The position numbers were made by a program, and so were the translations under genes. Positions 51,508 to 52,018 of a stretch of 52,018 nucleotides of DNA are shown piece by piece (the first letter of the stretch is position 1; the number at the start of each line of letters is the position of its first letter). The DNA lies in NCBI GenBank assembly GCA_025355465.1, contig JANXZO010000010.1:1-52018 (forward strand), in the 5' to 3' direction. Origin of the DNA: Bacteroidales bacterium (GTDB taxonomy: Bacteria; Bacteroidota; Bacteroidia; Bacteroidales; FEN-979). Below the pieces are notes generated by a model, which saw only the letters and a program-made list of their open reading frames with translations, made no database searches and had not been told where the DNA came from.

Positions 51508-52018
51508 ATGAGAACTGTTACCAAAATGATGCAGGTACTGATGATCAGTTTACTATCGGTATTTGTTTTGAGCAGCAACCTCAAAGCTCAGACGACCTTG
51601 TTCACTGAGGACTTTGAAACCGCTGCTGTTGGGCAAACTCCGCCAACCGGATGGGGAGTTGATCTTGTTGGAGGTTCCAATGCCACCTGGTTTCAGGCGA
51701 CAGGAAGCTGGCCATCCTGTACTCCCTTTTCTGGAACACGGATGGTTGAGTTCCAGTCGTTTAACTATGGATCAGGCACGATCAACCGCCTGAAAAGAAC
51801 GACCCCCATCTCTACCGTAGGTTACACCAATGCCACAGTGGAATTCGCATGGCTGACCGATCCCGCGTATGCCGGAATATTGGACCGCGTTGACGTTCAA
51901 TGGTCGACGAACGGTACAACCTGGACTACTGCAGGAACCGTAAACCGTTATGCAGCAACACAGGCATGGACAACCCAATCGATCGCATTACCCGCTGGAG
52001 CAAGCGGACAGGCAACGT
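51508..52018 (+). CDS. Secreted choice-of-anchor-J-like protein, C-terminus off the window
   Basis: From the ATG at 51508, 170 codons are open to the end of the window. There is a signal peptide (MISLLSVFVLSSNLKAQ), then a domain beginning LFTEDFETAAVGQTPPTGW with VEFAWLTDPAYAG and VDVQWSTNGTTWTT. This is the MAM/choice-of-anchor-J type of jelly roll also repeated in the preceding gene. Proteins of this type in the phylum usually carry a C-terminal T9SS domain, which would lie beyond the window. It follows the other cargo gene but is separated by terminators and has its own promoter element. Confidence 0.8.
   Translation, partial: MRTVTKMMQVLMISLLSVFVLSSNLKAQTTLFTEDFETAAVGQTPPTGWGVDLVGGSNATWFQATGSWPSCTPFSGTRMVEFQSFNYGSGTINRLKRTTPISTVGYTNATVEFAWLTDPAYAGILDRVDVQWSTNGTTWTTAGTVNRYAATQAWTTQSIALPAGASGQAT

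Noticed and set aside
1-52018. tRNA genes
   Set aside because: No cloverleaf with a recognisable T-loop was noticed when reading the gene-free gaps; a tRNA finder would be decisive.

Overview
The window comes from a member of the Bacteroidota, most likely a Bacteroidales-type bacterium. The evidence is: repeated TAnnTTTG promoter elements; type IX secretion (T9SS) cargo, namely a gingipain-like C25 protease and a C-terminal sorting domain; a TonB receptor with a carboxypeptidase-like N-terminal domain; a PorT-family barrel; lipoproteins with the lipobox Cys at residue 19; and rplU-rpmA-serS and rbfA-FtsX-like permease synteny. No tRNA, rRNA, CRISPR array, insertion sequence or phage gene was seen.

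Layout. 1-5855 is a minus-strand block: lipoprotein, outer-membrane protein, rbfA, methyltransferase, LolC/E-type permease and a C25 protease running off the left edge. 5980-9603 (plus) holds a glutamine-amidotransferase-like protein, an MsbA-like ABC exporter and a DUF1295 membrane protein. A minimal PBP4-like enzyme (minus) follows at 9616-10461. 10649-22977 (plus) has a three-gene biotin-dependent acyl-CoA carboxylase operon, an M20 amidohydrolase, a TPR protein, rsmA, a TMTC-like membrane glycosyltransferase and a TonB-dependent receptor.

23407-39241 is the accessory heart of the window. It holds a WecE-type amino-sugar transaminase, a sulfotransferase, two fatty-acyl-AMP ligases each paired with an acyl carrier protein, and a radical SAM protein. 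A tight operon then encodes KAS III, SDR reductase, ArnC/GtrB-like glycosyltransferase, GNAT acyltransferase, MBOAT and an SGNH-like protein, and a Wzx-type flippase closes the region. I read this as a pathway that builds a custom acyl chain on carrier proteins, attaches it to an amino sugar, moves the product across the inner membrane and decorates it. The product is unknown and the link is an inference from gene content.

39262-46983 (minus) returns to ordinary genes: BNR-repeat protein, mtnA, lipoprotein, PorT-family barrel, serS, rpmA and rplU. 47141-52018 (plus) holds a 1334-residue T9SS cargo protein and the start of another secreted protein.

The most unusual DNA-level signals are short tandem repeats. 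An 18-copy heptamer abuts the sulfotransferase start codon. 8-bp repeats sit inside rsmA, adding about 28 residues in frame, and the same 8-bp family recurs upstream of two other genes. The 348-bp gap at 37581-37927 contains a possible structured RNA.
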